In this document: one piece after another, positions 1 to 5,530 of the stretch
How the letters are laid out: every line of letters begins with the position of its first letter
Position numbering within the stretch: position 1 is the first letter of the stretch
Assembly: GCA_002773975.1 (NCBI GenBank)
Contig: PEZR01000033.1
Span: 1-6,501 of the forward strand
DNA: 6,501 bases
Source: Bdellovibrio sp. CG10_big_fil_rev_8_21_14_0_10_47_8
GTDB lineage: Bacteria > Bdellovibrionota > Bdellovibrionia > Bdellovibrionales > Bdellovibrionaceae
Direction of reading: 5' to 3'
Translations under genes and position numbers: made by a program
Notes under the pieces: generated by a model
The model's database searches: none
Told to the model about the DNA's origin: nothing
What the model saw: only the letters and a program-made list of their open reading frames with translations

Positions 1-278
1 ATCTTTCCAATATTGGATCCAGACAGCCCAGTCGAGATTGGCATCATCTTCATTTTTACAATCCGAGACTTCTTGTCGGCTGGAGCATCATGCCCGGGTT
101 CCCATTTTTTTACCGGGTCGAAACCTCTCGGGAGTCTCCTAAAGACAGTGCAATTCGTATTCCCGGAAAAACAGACCAATGGATTATCCCCAGTGAAGAG
201 GCTGAAGATCTTGTTTCATACATGATGAGTTTGAAGCGTGATCGCGATCCTATAAAAGCATCGGAGGCAGGCAAATGA
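1..278 (+). CDS. CcoO/FixO-like membrane cytochrome c subunit (cbb3-type oxidase subunit II), 3' end only
   Basis: This is the C-terminal 91 residues of a gene that begins before the window; the frame is open from base 3 to the TGA at 276-278. The fragment contains W-H-H-L-H followed by Y-N-P-R and then S-I-M-P-G-F-P. This is the arrangement found around the axial methionine of CcoO/FixO cytochromes, where the usual pattern is a WH..H..NPR stretch followed by S.MP. The end (I-I-P-S-E-E-A-E-D-L-V-S-Y-M-M-S-L-K) matches the usual last helix of that family. CcoO carries a c-type heme that passes electrons to the CcoN catalytic subunit in the cytoplasmic membrane. The CXXCH heme site would lie upstream, outside the window, so a fusion to CcoN or a stand-alone cytochrome cannot be excluded. 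The stop overlaps the next start as ATGA, indicating translational coupling. The in-frame ATG at 90 is the axial-Met codon, not a start. Confidence 0.8.
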   Translation, partial: LSNIGSRQPSRDWHHLHFYNPRLLVGWSIMPGFPFFYRVETSRESPKDSAIRIPGKTDQWIIPSEEAEDLVSYMMSLKRDRDPIKASEAGK

Positions 279-904
279 CGTTCAAACAGGACCGGCTTGA
301 GAATGAAAAGAATGATCCTTTCGAGGGTTCGTCGTTAAAGTTTGTGAATGTCCCAATTGTATTGATTGCACTTTTCATTGGCTTTGGTGCGACCTATTTG
401 GCTCTCCGAACAAACAACACGTCGATGACTCCAGGAGACAGCCGGACAACCTCTTCCGGCTCAATTATAGACAGCAACTCGGACTCTGCTCCAGTGGCAG
501 CTGGCGATCTTCAGAGTTTAATGGAAAAGGGAAAGCAGGTTTTTACCACGACCTGTCAGGCCTGCCATCAAGCGACAGGGGCCGGGATTCCGGGAGCATT
601 TCCTCCACTAGCAGAATCCGAATGGGTCAATGGATCGCCGGAGCGAGTGATCGCAATTGTTCTTCATGGGCTTCAAGGTGAAATCAACGTTAAGGGACAA
701 AAATTTCAAGGCGTGATGCCGTCATTTAAAGATCAGCTAAAGCCTGAAGACATCGCGGCCGTAGCTACCTACATTCGAAATTCTTTTGGCAATCAGTCAG
801 ATCTTGTGCCTCTAGATCTGGTGAACAAGGTGAAAGAGCATACAAAAGACAGAACAACATCTTGGGGTGGCGAAGCTGAGCTGAAGGCTCAAAAGTGGGA
901 GTGA
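275..904 (+). CDS. Membrane-anchored monoheme cytochrome c (class I), CcoP-like position
   Basis: A 209-residue protein. A polar N-terminus is followed by one hydrophobic segment at about residues 25-44, acting as an anchor or uncleaved signal. A Ser/Thr/Asp-rich linker (about 45-75) leads to a single cytochrome c domain (about 80-172). Heme attachment is C-Q-A-C-H at 94-98, and the likely axial Met is M148 in G-V-M-P-S. The final helix E-D-I-A-A-V-A-T-Y-I-R is typical of class I cytochromes. A charged tail of about 35 residues ends in two tryptophans. It probably shuttles electrons to or within the oxidase encoded upstream, on the periplasmic side. The start is supported by GGAGG at 263-267, seven bases before the ATG, and the start overlaps the previous stop by four bases (ATGA). 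Canonical CcoP carries two CXXCH motifs; this protein has one, so it is either a reduced CcoP analogue or an accessory electron carrier. Confidence 0.88.
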   Translation: MTFKQDRLENEKNDPFEGSSLKFVNVPIVLIALFIGFGATYLALRTNNTSMTPGDSRTTSSGSIIDSNSDSAPVAAGDLQSLMEKGKQVFTTTCQACHQATGAGIPGAFPPLAESEWVNGSPERVIAIVLHGLQGEINVKGQKFQGVMPSFKDQLKPEDIAAVATYIRNSFGNQSDLVPLDLVNKVKEHTKDRTTSWGGEAELKAQKWE

Positions 905-905
905 A

Positions 906-1373
906 GTGAAAAATATAAATATTCCGAATGACAATGAAACGATCAGTGTGAACGGTGTGCAGTTTGCACATAGAGACATCTATGTTGTCGTGGATGATTT
1001 CTACACCCGCATTCAGCTTGATCCTGTACTTCAGATTCCTTTCCAATCTGTTGGAGATTGGCCCGAGCATATTCAAAAGCTAACTCATTTTTGGTGGACT
1101 CGCTTTGGCGGCAAGCCTTATTTGTTTAACCATTATGATCCTGTCACAAAACATTTCTTTGCGGGATTTAACCGCGAACTTCTAGAGAGATGGCTTTCGA
1201 TTTTCCATGACACACTTCGGTCGCATTTGAATCCGAGCCAAGCGGAACTTTGGAAGTTGATCTCAGAACGTATGGGAGACGCCTTATCCATGAAGAACGA
1301 ACTTTTTAGGAGAGAATATGAACAACAAAACACTGGAGCAGATAGCCGAACTTCGAAAAATTCGAATTCATGA
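906..1373 (+). CDS. Truncated hemoglobin, group III-like
   Basis: A 155-residue protein with the group III truncated globin pattern. D-D-F-Y-T-R-I at 30-36 fits helix B, with Y33 at the B10 ligand-stabilising position. D-P-V-L follows, then W-P-E-H-I-Q-K-L-T-H-F-W at 52-63. The likely proximal heme histidine is H83, placed 13 residues before the conserved Trp of E-R-W-L-S-I-F (W96). H76 is a less likely candidate. Group III globins are cytoplasmic heme proteins; the Campylobacter member Ctb is linked to oxygen and nitric-oxide handling under low oxygen. The start is GTG at 906, one base after the cytochrome stop, with GGGAG at 897-901 inside the upstream gene; the next in-frame candidate (GTG at residue 15) is less attractive. 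The last 19 or so residues are polar, lie beyond the globin fold, and are encoded within the 56-base overlap with the next gene. Confidence 0.88.
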   Translation: MKNINIPNDNETISVNGVQFAHRDIYVVVDDFYTRIQLDPVLQIPFQSVGDWPEHIQKLTHFWWTRFGGKPYLFNHYDPVTKHFFAGFNRELLERWLSIFHDTLRSHLNPSQAELWKLISERMGDALSMKNELFRREYEQQNTGADSRTSKNSNS

Positions 1374-1935
1374 GCCATTTTCCGAGTTTTTGAAGTCCGA
1401 CCCCCTGATGCACAGCTTTGAAATTTCACTCTTAGATTGCTACCGTATGGCAGGTCATGCGTGCCATGCCATCACCGGGGCTTTTCTGGTTACTGAGGCG
1501 GCGATTGAAAGTCTTTTTCCAGAAACCAGAACTTGTGAGCGAGGTGATCTGATGGTGGAGTTCGGCTCAAGTCTTGACGAGCGAGCCACGGGGCCAAGAT
1601 CAAATGTGATCAGTTTTATCACGGGAGCTTGGGGCGACTCTGGATTCCCGGGACTGAAAGGGAAGTTTAAGCGCAAGGATCTGATCTCATATGGGCATGC
1701 GGATATTGAAAAAAACGCGGTCAGATTTCGGAGACTCTCAAATGGCAAAATTGTCACCGTTCAATATGATCCGAGTAATTTGGTCCGGGATCTTGGGCTT
1801 CAAATTGAATTTCCAGAGAGTTGGAGAGCAGAAATTTGTGCCATCTTGAACAGTTCGGGAAAGGTTCTTAAATTTTTGGAACCAAAGGTACGGTCCTCTG
1901 GTCGCACGACCGCGGAGTCCAATGGCAGTGATTAG
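1318..1935 (+). CDS. FmdE-like domain protein (putative metal-binding, function unknown)
   Basis: A 205-residue cytoplasmic-looking protein with no signal peptide or membrane segment. It resembles the FmdE family, named after a gene of the molybdenum formylmethanofuran dehydrogenase operon. Matching features are G-H-A-C-H at 46-50 (the family has a GHxCPG motif), an E-R-G-D segment at 74-77, a T-G-A-W-G-D segment at 102-107, and F-P-G-L-K-G-K-F-K-R-K-D-L at 110-122. H47 and C49 could bind metal; the usual proline after the cysteine is a histidine here. The assignment comes from recalled motif similarity, not a search, so it is moderate; a divergent enzyme of unknown activity is the alternative. 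AGGAG at 1308-1312, five bases before the ATG, supports the start, although that start lies 56 bases inside the globin gene. Position between a globin and YbaN suggests a redox or metal-related accessory role. Confidence 0.55.
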   Translation: MNNKTLEQIAELRKIRIHEPFSEFLKSDPLMHSFEISLLDCYRMAGHACHAITGAFLVTEAAIESLFPETRTCERGDLMVEFGSSLDERATGPRSNVISFITGAWGDSGFPGLKGKFKRKDLISYGHADIEKNAVRFRRLSNGKIVTVQYDPSNLVRDLGLQIEFPESWRAEICAILNSSGKVLKFLEPKVRSSGRTTAESNGSD

Positions 1936-2308
1936 AAATAGGCTTGTCAGAATTTGCCTCTATGCTCTGGGCGTTCTATCGGTTTTGCTCGGGGTCACAG
2001 GTATTATTCTGCCAGTGCTTCCAGGTACGCCGTTCATTTTTCTTGCGGCCTGGTGTTTTTTAAAAAGCTCCAAGAATACTCATCAATGGATGTGTCGCCA
2101 GCCTATTCTGGGTGCGGCGCTCAAGGATTGGGAGAGAAATCAGTCTATTTCAAAACGGACAAAATTGTTTGCGCTTTCGATGATCTCGATTTCTCTCACA
2201 TTTATTTGGATCAAAAGTGGAAATATTTGGATAAAAGGCCCGGTAACTCTATTGCTCTTGGCGGTCTCAATTTTCATCTTCACGCGCAAGGAGGCCAGTA
2301 AGCTGTAG
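1922..2308 (+). CDS. YbaN/DUF454 family inner-membrane protein
   Basis: A 128-residue membrane protein with the YbaN (DUF454) signature: L-L-G-V-T-G-I-I-L-P-V-L-P-G-T-P-F at 22-38, running into a second hydrophobic stretch and C-F-L-K-S-S at 45-50. A short loop with Q-P-I-L-G and D-W-E-R-N follows (59-73). Two hydrophobic segments, about 82-98 and 103-120, complete it, giving roughly four membrane passes and a basic C-terminus. Length is usual for the family. The biochemical role of DUF454 proteins is not established. The gene overlaps the previous one by 14 bases and has GGAG at 1914-1917 only four bases before the ATG, so translational coupling is likely. It is the last gene of the left operon; its stop is one base from the 3' end of the convergent tRNA gene, leaving no room for a separate terminator. 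Confidence 0.9.
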   Translation: MAVIRNRLVRICLYALGVLSVLLGVTGIILPVLPGTPFIFLAAWCFLKSSKNTHQWMCRQPILGAALKDWERNQSISKRTKLFALSMISISLTFIWIKSGNIWIKGPVTLLLLAVSIFIFTRKEASKL

Positions 2309-2309
2309 T

Positions 2310-2394
2310 TGGTACCCGGGACAGGGCTTGAACCTGCACACCTTGCGGCACTAGATCCTAAGTCTAGCGTGTCTGCCAATTCCACCACCCGGGC
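2310..2394 (-). tRNA. tRNA-Leu (anticodon UAG)
   Basis: On the minus strand an 85-base sequence folds as a class II tRNA. The acceptor arms are GCCCGGG and CCCGGGT. The anticodon stem CTAGA/TCTAG encloses loop CTTAGGA, giving anticodon UAG (window bases 2358-2360). The variable arm can pair GCC with GGT. The T arm GCAGG/CCTGT has loop TTCAAGC. The discriminator is A and CCA is encoded. The long variable arm and UAG anticodon identify leucine (CUA and other CUN codons). The first acceptor pair is G1-U72 rather than G-C. The gene lies 10 bases downstream of gcvH on the same strand with no convincing promoter of its own, so co-transcription with gcvTH is plausible. Confidence 0.96.
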
Positions 2395-2404
2395 ATTTGA
2401 ATTT

Positions 2405-2803
2405 TTACTTGTTGGCCTCTGCGATCAGTTTTTTGTAATCCGGAGCTCGCATCAGATTGGCCAGTTCTTTTTCTGTGTCCATCTCGATGCGAATCATCCA
2501 GCCTTGATTGATGGGGTCATCATTGAGGACCGCAGGATCATCATTCAAAGATTGATTGATCTCGATCACAGTTCCGCTCACAGGAGCATATAAATCGCTG
2601 ACGGCCTTCACACTTTCGACCACGCCGAAGGGCTCACCCTGGCTGACTTTTTGGCCTTCTTCCGGAAGCTCTACGTACACGACTTCGCCCAAAGAGTTTT
2701 GCGCAAATTCAGTGATGCCGACAGTGACGATGTTCTCGTCAACTTGAGCCCACTCGTGATCTTTCGTGTAATAATAGTCTTCGGGAATATGATAAGTCGC
2801 CAT
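2405..2803 (-). CDS. gcvH: Glycine cleavage system H protein
   Basis: A 132-residue lipoyl carrier protein. It shuttles the methylamine group of glycine between the P, T and L proteins of the glycine cleavage system in the cytoplasm. The family signature is clear: Y-Y-T-K-D-H-E-W near the N-terminus, the G-I-T-E-F-A-Q segment at 29-35, E-S-V-K-A-V-S-D around the lipoylated lysine K66, and a C-terminal N-D-D-P segment followed by G-W-M. Length is normal. The start at M-A-T-Y-H is chosen because GGAGGA (2813-2818) lies nine bases upstream and the family begins here. A longer in-frame reading from 2869 would overlap gcvT and add 22 residues unlike any GcvH. It follows gcvT after a 38-base gap and is surely in the same operon. 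gcvP is not downstream. Confidence 0.97.
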   Translation of the reverse strand: MATYHIPEDYYYTKDHEWAQVDENIVTVGITEFAQNSLGEVVYVELPEEGQKVSQGEPFGVVESVKAVSDLYAPVSGTVIEINQSLNDDPAVLNDDPINQGWMIRIEMDTEKELANLMRAPDYKKLIAEANK

Positions 2804-2841
2804 GTTCGAAAGTCCTCCATCAAAAAAACAAGAGCCCTCTG

Positions 2842-3927
2842 TTATCGCGGAACAAAGGGAGTTTTGCAAACCTTTGCTTTGACTTTACGACCGCGAATAT
2901 CGACCGCAAACTCTGTTCCCTCAGCGACATATGGCGTCGCAAGGTAAGCAATGCCTACTGGTGCATCCAAAGTCGGCGAGTGAGTTCCGCTGGTGACCTG
3001 GCCAATCTGTTGTCCATCACTTGAAAAGGCCGTGTAGCCTTGGCGGGGAATTCCTTTTTCCAGCATTGTAAATCCCACTAAGCTTCGCTGCAGGCCTTTT
3101 TCCCGGTGGATCAGGATCTGTGCTTTGCCGAGAAAATCTTTTTTCTGAGGTTTGATCACCCAGCCCAGGCCGGCCTCGTAGGGATTCGTCGTGTCATCGA
3201 TCTCGTGACCGTAAAGACTGTATTTCATTTCTGTTCGCAGAGTATCTCTGGCGCCCAGGCCAATGGGCTGCACGCCCAAAGATGCTCCTTTTTCGAGCAG
3301 AGTTTGCCACAGAGCTACGGCCTGAGGAGCCGCGATGAAAACCTCCGCGCCCTTTTCCCCCGTATAACCGGTGGTGGCGATCAGAGCTTTGCCGCCAGCA
3401 AACTCTGTTTCAAGAACAGTAAAGGACTTCATTTGACTGATGGGTTTCGAAAGGACCTGATCCAGCAAAGCCAGAGCCTGAGGGCCTTGTACGGCGATCT
3501 GTCCCCATTGAGAGGACTCATCCGTGATCTCGGCGCCACGGTTGTGTTTTTTCATCCACTCGAAATCTTTGTCTTTGTTCGAGGCATTCACGCAAACCAG
3601 ATAATCTTGATCTTTTTTTAGGCAGTAGACGATGATGTCGTCGACCAAGCCCCCTTGATCATTGGGGAGCAGCGAGTACTGGGCTTCGCCATTCTGTAGT
3701 TTGCTCACATCGTTGGTGGTCAACCATTCCAGAGTTTCCAGAGCTTTGGGGCCCTTAAAACGAATCTCGCCCATATGAGAGACATCAAACAGGCCGACCT
3801 TGGATCGAACGCAGTTATGCTCCTCGCGCAGGCCTTTGTATTGAATGGGCATCCACCATCCGGCGAAATCCACCATTTTTCCGCCCAATTTCACGTGCTC
3901 GTCGACTAAGGGAGTTTTTTGAGACAT
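2842..3927 (-). CDS. gcvT: Glycine cleavage system T protein (aminomethyltransferase)
   Basis: A 361-residue cytoplasmic enzyme of the usual length. It transfers the methylene carbon from aminomethyl-lipoyl GcvH to tetrahydrofolate, releasing ammonia. Seen in the sequence: an N-terminal M-V-D-F-A-G-W-W-M-P segment (18-27), V-G-L-F-D-V-S-H-M-G-E at 44-54, G-G-L-V-D-D-I-I-V-Y at 92-101 containing the catalytic aspartate (D96 or D97), V-N-A-S-N-K-D-K-D at 113-121, a G-Y-T-G-E segment, and the C-terminal barrel with R-Q-G-Y and G-Q-V-T-S-G-T-H-S-P. AAGGA at 3934-3938, six bases before the ATG, fixes the start. It leads a gcvT-gcvH-tRNA-Leu unit and diverges from a glycosyltransferase gene. The 70-base upstream gap is too short for a tandem glycine riboswitch. 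Confidence 0.98.
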   Translation of the reverse strand: MSQKTPLVDEHVKLGGKMVDFAGWWMPIQYKGLREEHNCVRSKVGLFDVSHMGEIRFKGPKALETLEWLTTNDVSKLQNGEAQYSLLPNDQGGLVDDIIVYCLKKDQDYLVCVNASNKDKDFEWMKKHNRGAEITDESSQWGQIAVQGPQALALLDQVLSKPISQMKSFTVLETEFAGGKALIATTGYTGEKGAEVFIAAPQAVALWQTLLEKGASLGVQPIGLGARDTLRTEMKYSLYGHEIDDTTNPYEAGLGWVIKPQKKDFLGKAQILIHREKGLQRSLVGFTMLEKGIPRQGYTAFSSDGQQIGQVTSGTHSPTLDAPVGIAYLATPYVAEGTEFAVDIRGRKVKAKVCKTPFVPR

Positions 3928-3940
3928 GCAGTGTCCTTTC

Positions 3941-3969
3941 TTGCAGAGACTGAAAAATCCCCTGAGAAT
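3941..3969 (+). promoter_or_regulatory. Possible weak promoter for the GT39 gene
   Basis: On the plus strand TTGCAG (3941-3946) and GAGAAT (3964-3969) are separated by 17 bases, matching three and four of six consensus positions. If real, it overlaps the candidate gcvT promoter on the other strand, so the two divergent genes could compete for polymerase. The evidence is weak. Confidence 0.2.
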
Positions 3970-3982
3970 CAGAAAAAGTCAA
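3953..3982 (-). promoter_or_regulatory. Possible sigma70-type promoter for gcvT
   Basis: On the minus strand TTGACT (3977-3982) is a five-of-six match to the -35 consensus. It is followed after 17 bases by GATTTT (3954-3959), a weak -10 match of three of six. It lies 26 bases upstream of the gcvT start with a good Shine-Dalgarno sequence between. The match is judged by eye only, and the weak -10 keeps confidence low. Confidence 0.35.
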
Positions 3983-3997
3983 AGAGGTAATCTGGAG

Positions 3998-5530
3998 ATG
4001 ATGGACAAAGTGAATCACAAAAAGCTGCTATGGATTTTTGCTGGCGTTTTATTCTTGCGCGCCATTTTTGCCCTCTCTGTGGGTTATGTCGACGACGATG
4101 CTTATCATTGGACATGGACACAGAATTTGGACTGGTCGTACTTTGATCACCCCGGCATGGTCGCTTGGCTTGAAAAATTGTCCACCATGGCTTTTGGGGA
4201 TACTCGTTTGGGCATTCGTTTGCCCAGCTATATTTGTTTTGCTGGAATTATTTATTTCAGTTGGAAATTGGTCGCAGATCTTTTTGACGAGGTCGCAGCG
4301 ACCTTTGTGGCGGCTTTAATTTTGCTCACGCCTCTTTGGGGCTTTGGCGGCTTTGTGGCATCCCCGGAACCTCCATTCATGCTGCTTTGGTTGCTCGCTG
4401 TTCAGGTTTTTTGGAACGGAGTTCGCGAGGACGACAAACGTTGGAGCGTGAAAAAAACTTGGCTGTGGCTGGGTGTGATTATGGGTGTGGCTTTGAATAC
4501 CAAGTTTCCGATTGTGTTGATCGCGCCCGGATTTGGTTTGTATCTGCTAGCAACACCTGGTCGTCGCAAAGATTTGCTCACGATCTGGCCCTGGGTGGGG
4601 GCCTTAGTTGCTGTGGTGCTACTGGCTCCGGTTGTTTATTGGAATATGAAATATGATTGGCCGAGCTTTCGATTTCAATTTCATGATCGTCATACTGGTG
4701 GTGGTTTTGAACTTGCCAGGTGGTTTAAATTTTTATCTCTGCAAATGATTCTTCTCAGTCCCGGAGTTTATTTGTCGGTGATGCTGGCCTGGGTTGTTTC
4801 GATCGTGAAATTCAAGGACCCGCGTTGGCGTTTGCTTTTTTGTTTGAGTCTGCCGAGCTTTTTAGTTTTTTATCCCCAGCCTTTGTGGGCCGATTTTAAA
4901 CCGCACTGGATGGGGCCGGCCTATTTTATGTTGGCTTTCGGAGTCGGTGCGATGTGGTCTCAGGGGCTTCAGATTGGAAAACGAACTTGGATTAAAAAAC
5001 ACAGTCGGGGACTTTTGTGGACGTGTCTGAGTTTTCTGATTCCCATGAATATTTTGATCTATGCTCCGCTGGTGTACCCATGGGTTCCAAAACTGGCCCG
5101 AGCGATTGCGCCGGGGTCAACATGGGAAATGAAGAACGATGTCAGCAACGAGCTTTTCGGCTGGCCAGAAGCGGGTGAAAAGGCCTTAGCCTGGCAAAAG
5201 GAAATCGCCGCTGAAACAGGCAAGGAGCCCTTCTTGGCAGGGCATCGCTATGAAATGACAGCTCAAATCTGGAAAGCCACCATGAAAAGGACCTACATGC
5301 TGAGCTCTACCTGGAGCCACTTCACCATCACCACCACTCCGGAAGAGTATGATGCCTTGAAGGGCCGAGACGCCATCATGATCGGCAACGATAAATATGA
5401 TTTTGATCCCATGGAGTATGCAAAATTTGATTCCTGCGAAACCCGAGAATTCAAATACTACCGAGCCGACGAACTGTCGCGAATTTTCAAGCTCTATCAT
5501 TGCCGTAATTTTCAGGGGATTAAGAGATAG
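3998..5530 (+). CDS. GT39/PMT_2 (ArnT-like) integral membrane glycosyltransferase
   Basis: A 510-residue multi-pass protein. The family (GT-C fold) transfers sugars from polyprenyl-phosphate donors to lipids or proteins on the periplasmic side. Its signature is present after the first membrane segment (about 10-30): D-D-D-A-Y-H-W at 32-38, matching the family's DEAYYW, then S-Y-F-D-H-P at 47-52. Further on are S-P-E-P-P in the loop where the family usually has a PDAP-like motif, F-R-F-Q-F-H-D-R-H, and K-P-H-W-M-G-P-A-Y. About eight to ten hydrophobic segments fill residues 10-400, followed by a soluble C-terminal domain of about 120 residues, probably periplasmic. The acceptor and sugar are unknown; lipid A modification or envelope polysaccharide are options. 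ATG 3998 is chosen because AGAGG at 3983-3987 precedes it and the upstream 24 residues are polar and overlap the gcvT start; ATG 4001 is equally possible. Confidence 0.87.
   Translation: MMDKVNHKKLLWIFAGVLFLRAIFALSVGYVDDDAYHWTWTQNLDWSYFDHPGMVAWLEKLSTMAFGDTRLGIRLPSYICFAGIIYFSWKLVADLFDEVAATFVAALILLTPLWGFGGFVASPEPPFMLLWLLAVQVFWNGVREDDKRWSVKKTWLWLGVIMGVALNTKFPIVLIAPGFGLYLLATPGRRKDLLTIWPWVGALVAVVLLAPVVYWNMKYDWPSFRFQFHDRHTGGGFELARWFKFLSLQMILLSPGVYLSVMLAWVVSIVKFKDPRWRLLFCLSLPSFLVFYPQPLWADFKPHWMGPAYFMLAFGVGAMWSQGLQIGKRTWIKKHSRGLLWTCLSFLIPMNILIYAPLVYPWVPKLARAIAPGSTWEMKNDVSNELFGWPEAGEKALAWQKEIAAETGKEPFLAGHRYEMTAQIWKATMKRTYMLSSTWSHFTITTTPEEYDALKGRDAIMIGNDKYDFDPMEYAKFDSCETREFKYYRADELSRIFKLYHCRNFQGIKR

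Noticed and set aside
13..225. 70-residue reading frame at the left edge
   Set aside because: It is out of frame with the CcoO-like sequence, whose conserved WHH, NPR and SIMP motifs are read in the frame starting at base 3.
2804..2869. Upstream extension of gcvH by 22 residues
   Set aside because: It overlaps the gcvT end, is unlike any GcvH N-terminus, and a GGAGGA site sits correctly before the ATG at 2803.
3106..3621. 171-residue plus-strand frame opposite gcvT
   Set aside because: It lies wholly antisense to the highly conserved gcvT gene and has no recognisable domain.
3926..3997. Longer start for the glycosyltransferase at 3926
   Set aside because: The extra 24 residues are polar and non-family-like, overlap the gcvT start codon, and later ATGs have a usable Shine-Dalgarno sequence.
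3928..3997. Glycine riboswitch ahead of gcvT
   Set aside because: The 70-base gap is too short for a tandem glycine aptamer and I see no characteristic conserved core.
5186..5500. 104-residue minus-strand frame inside the glycosyltransferase gene
   Set aside because: It is antisense to the C-terminal domain of a well-supported gene, with no family features.
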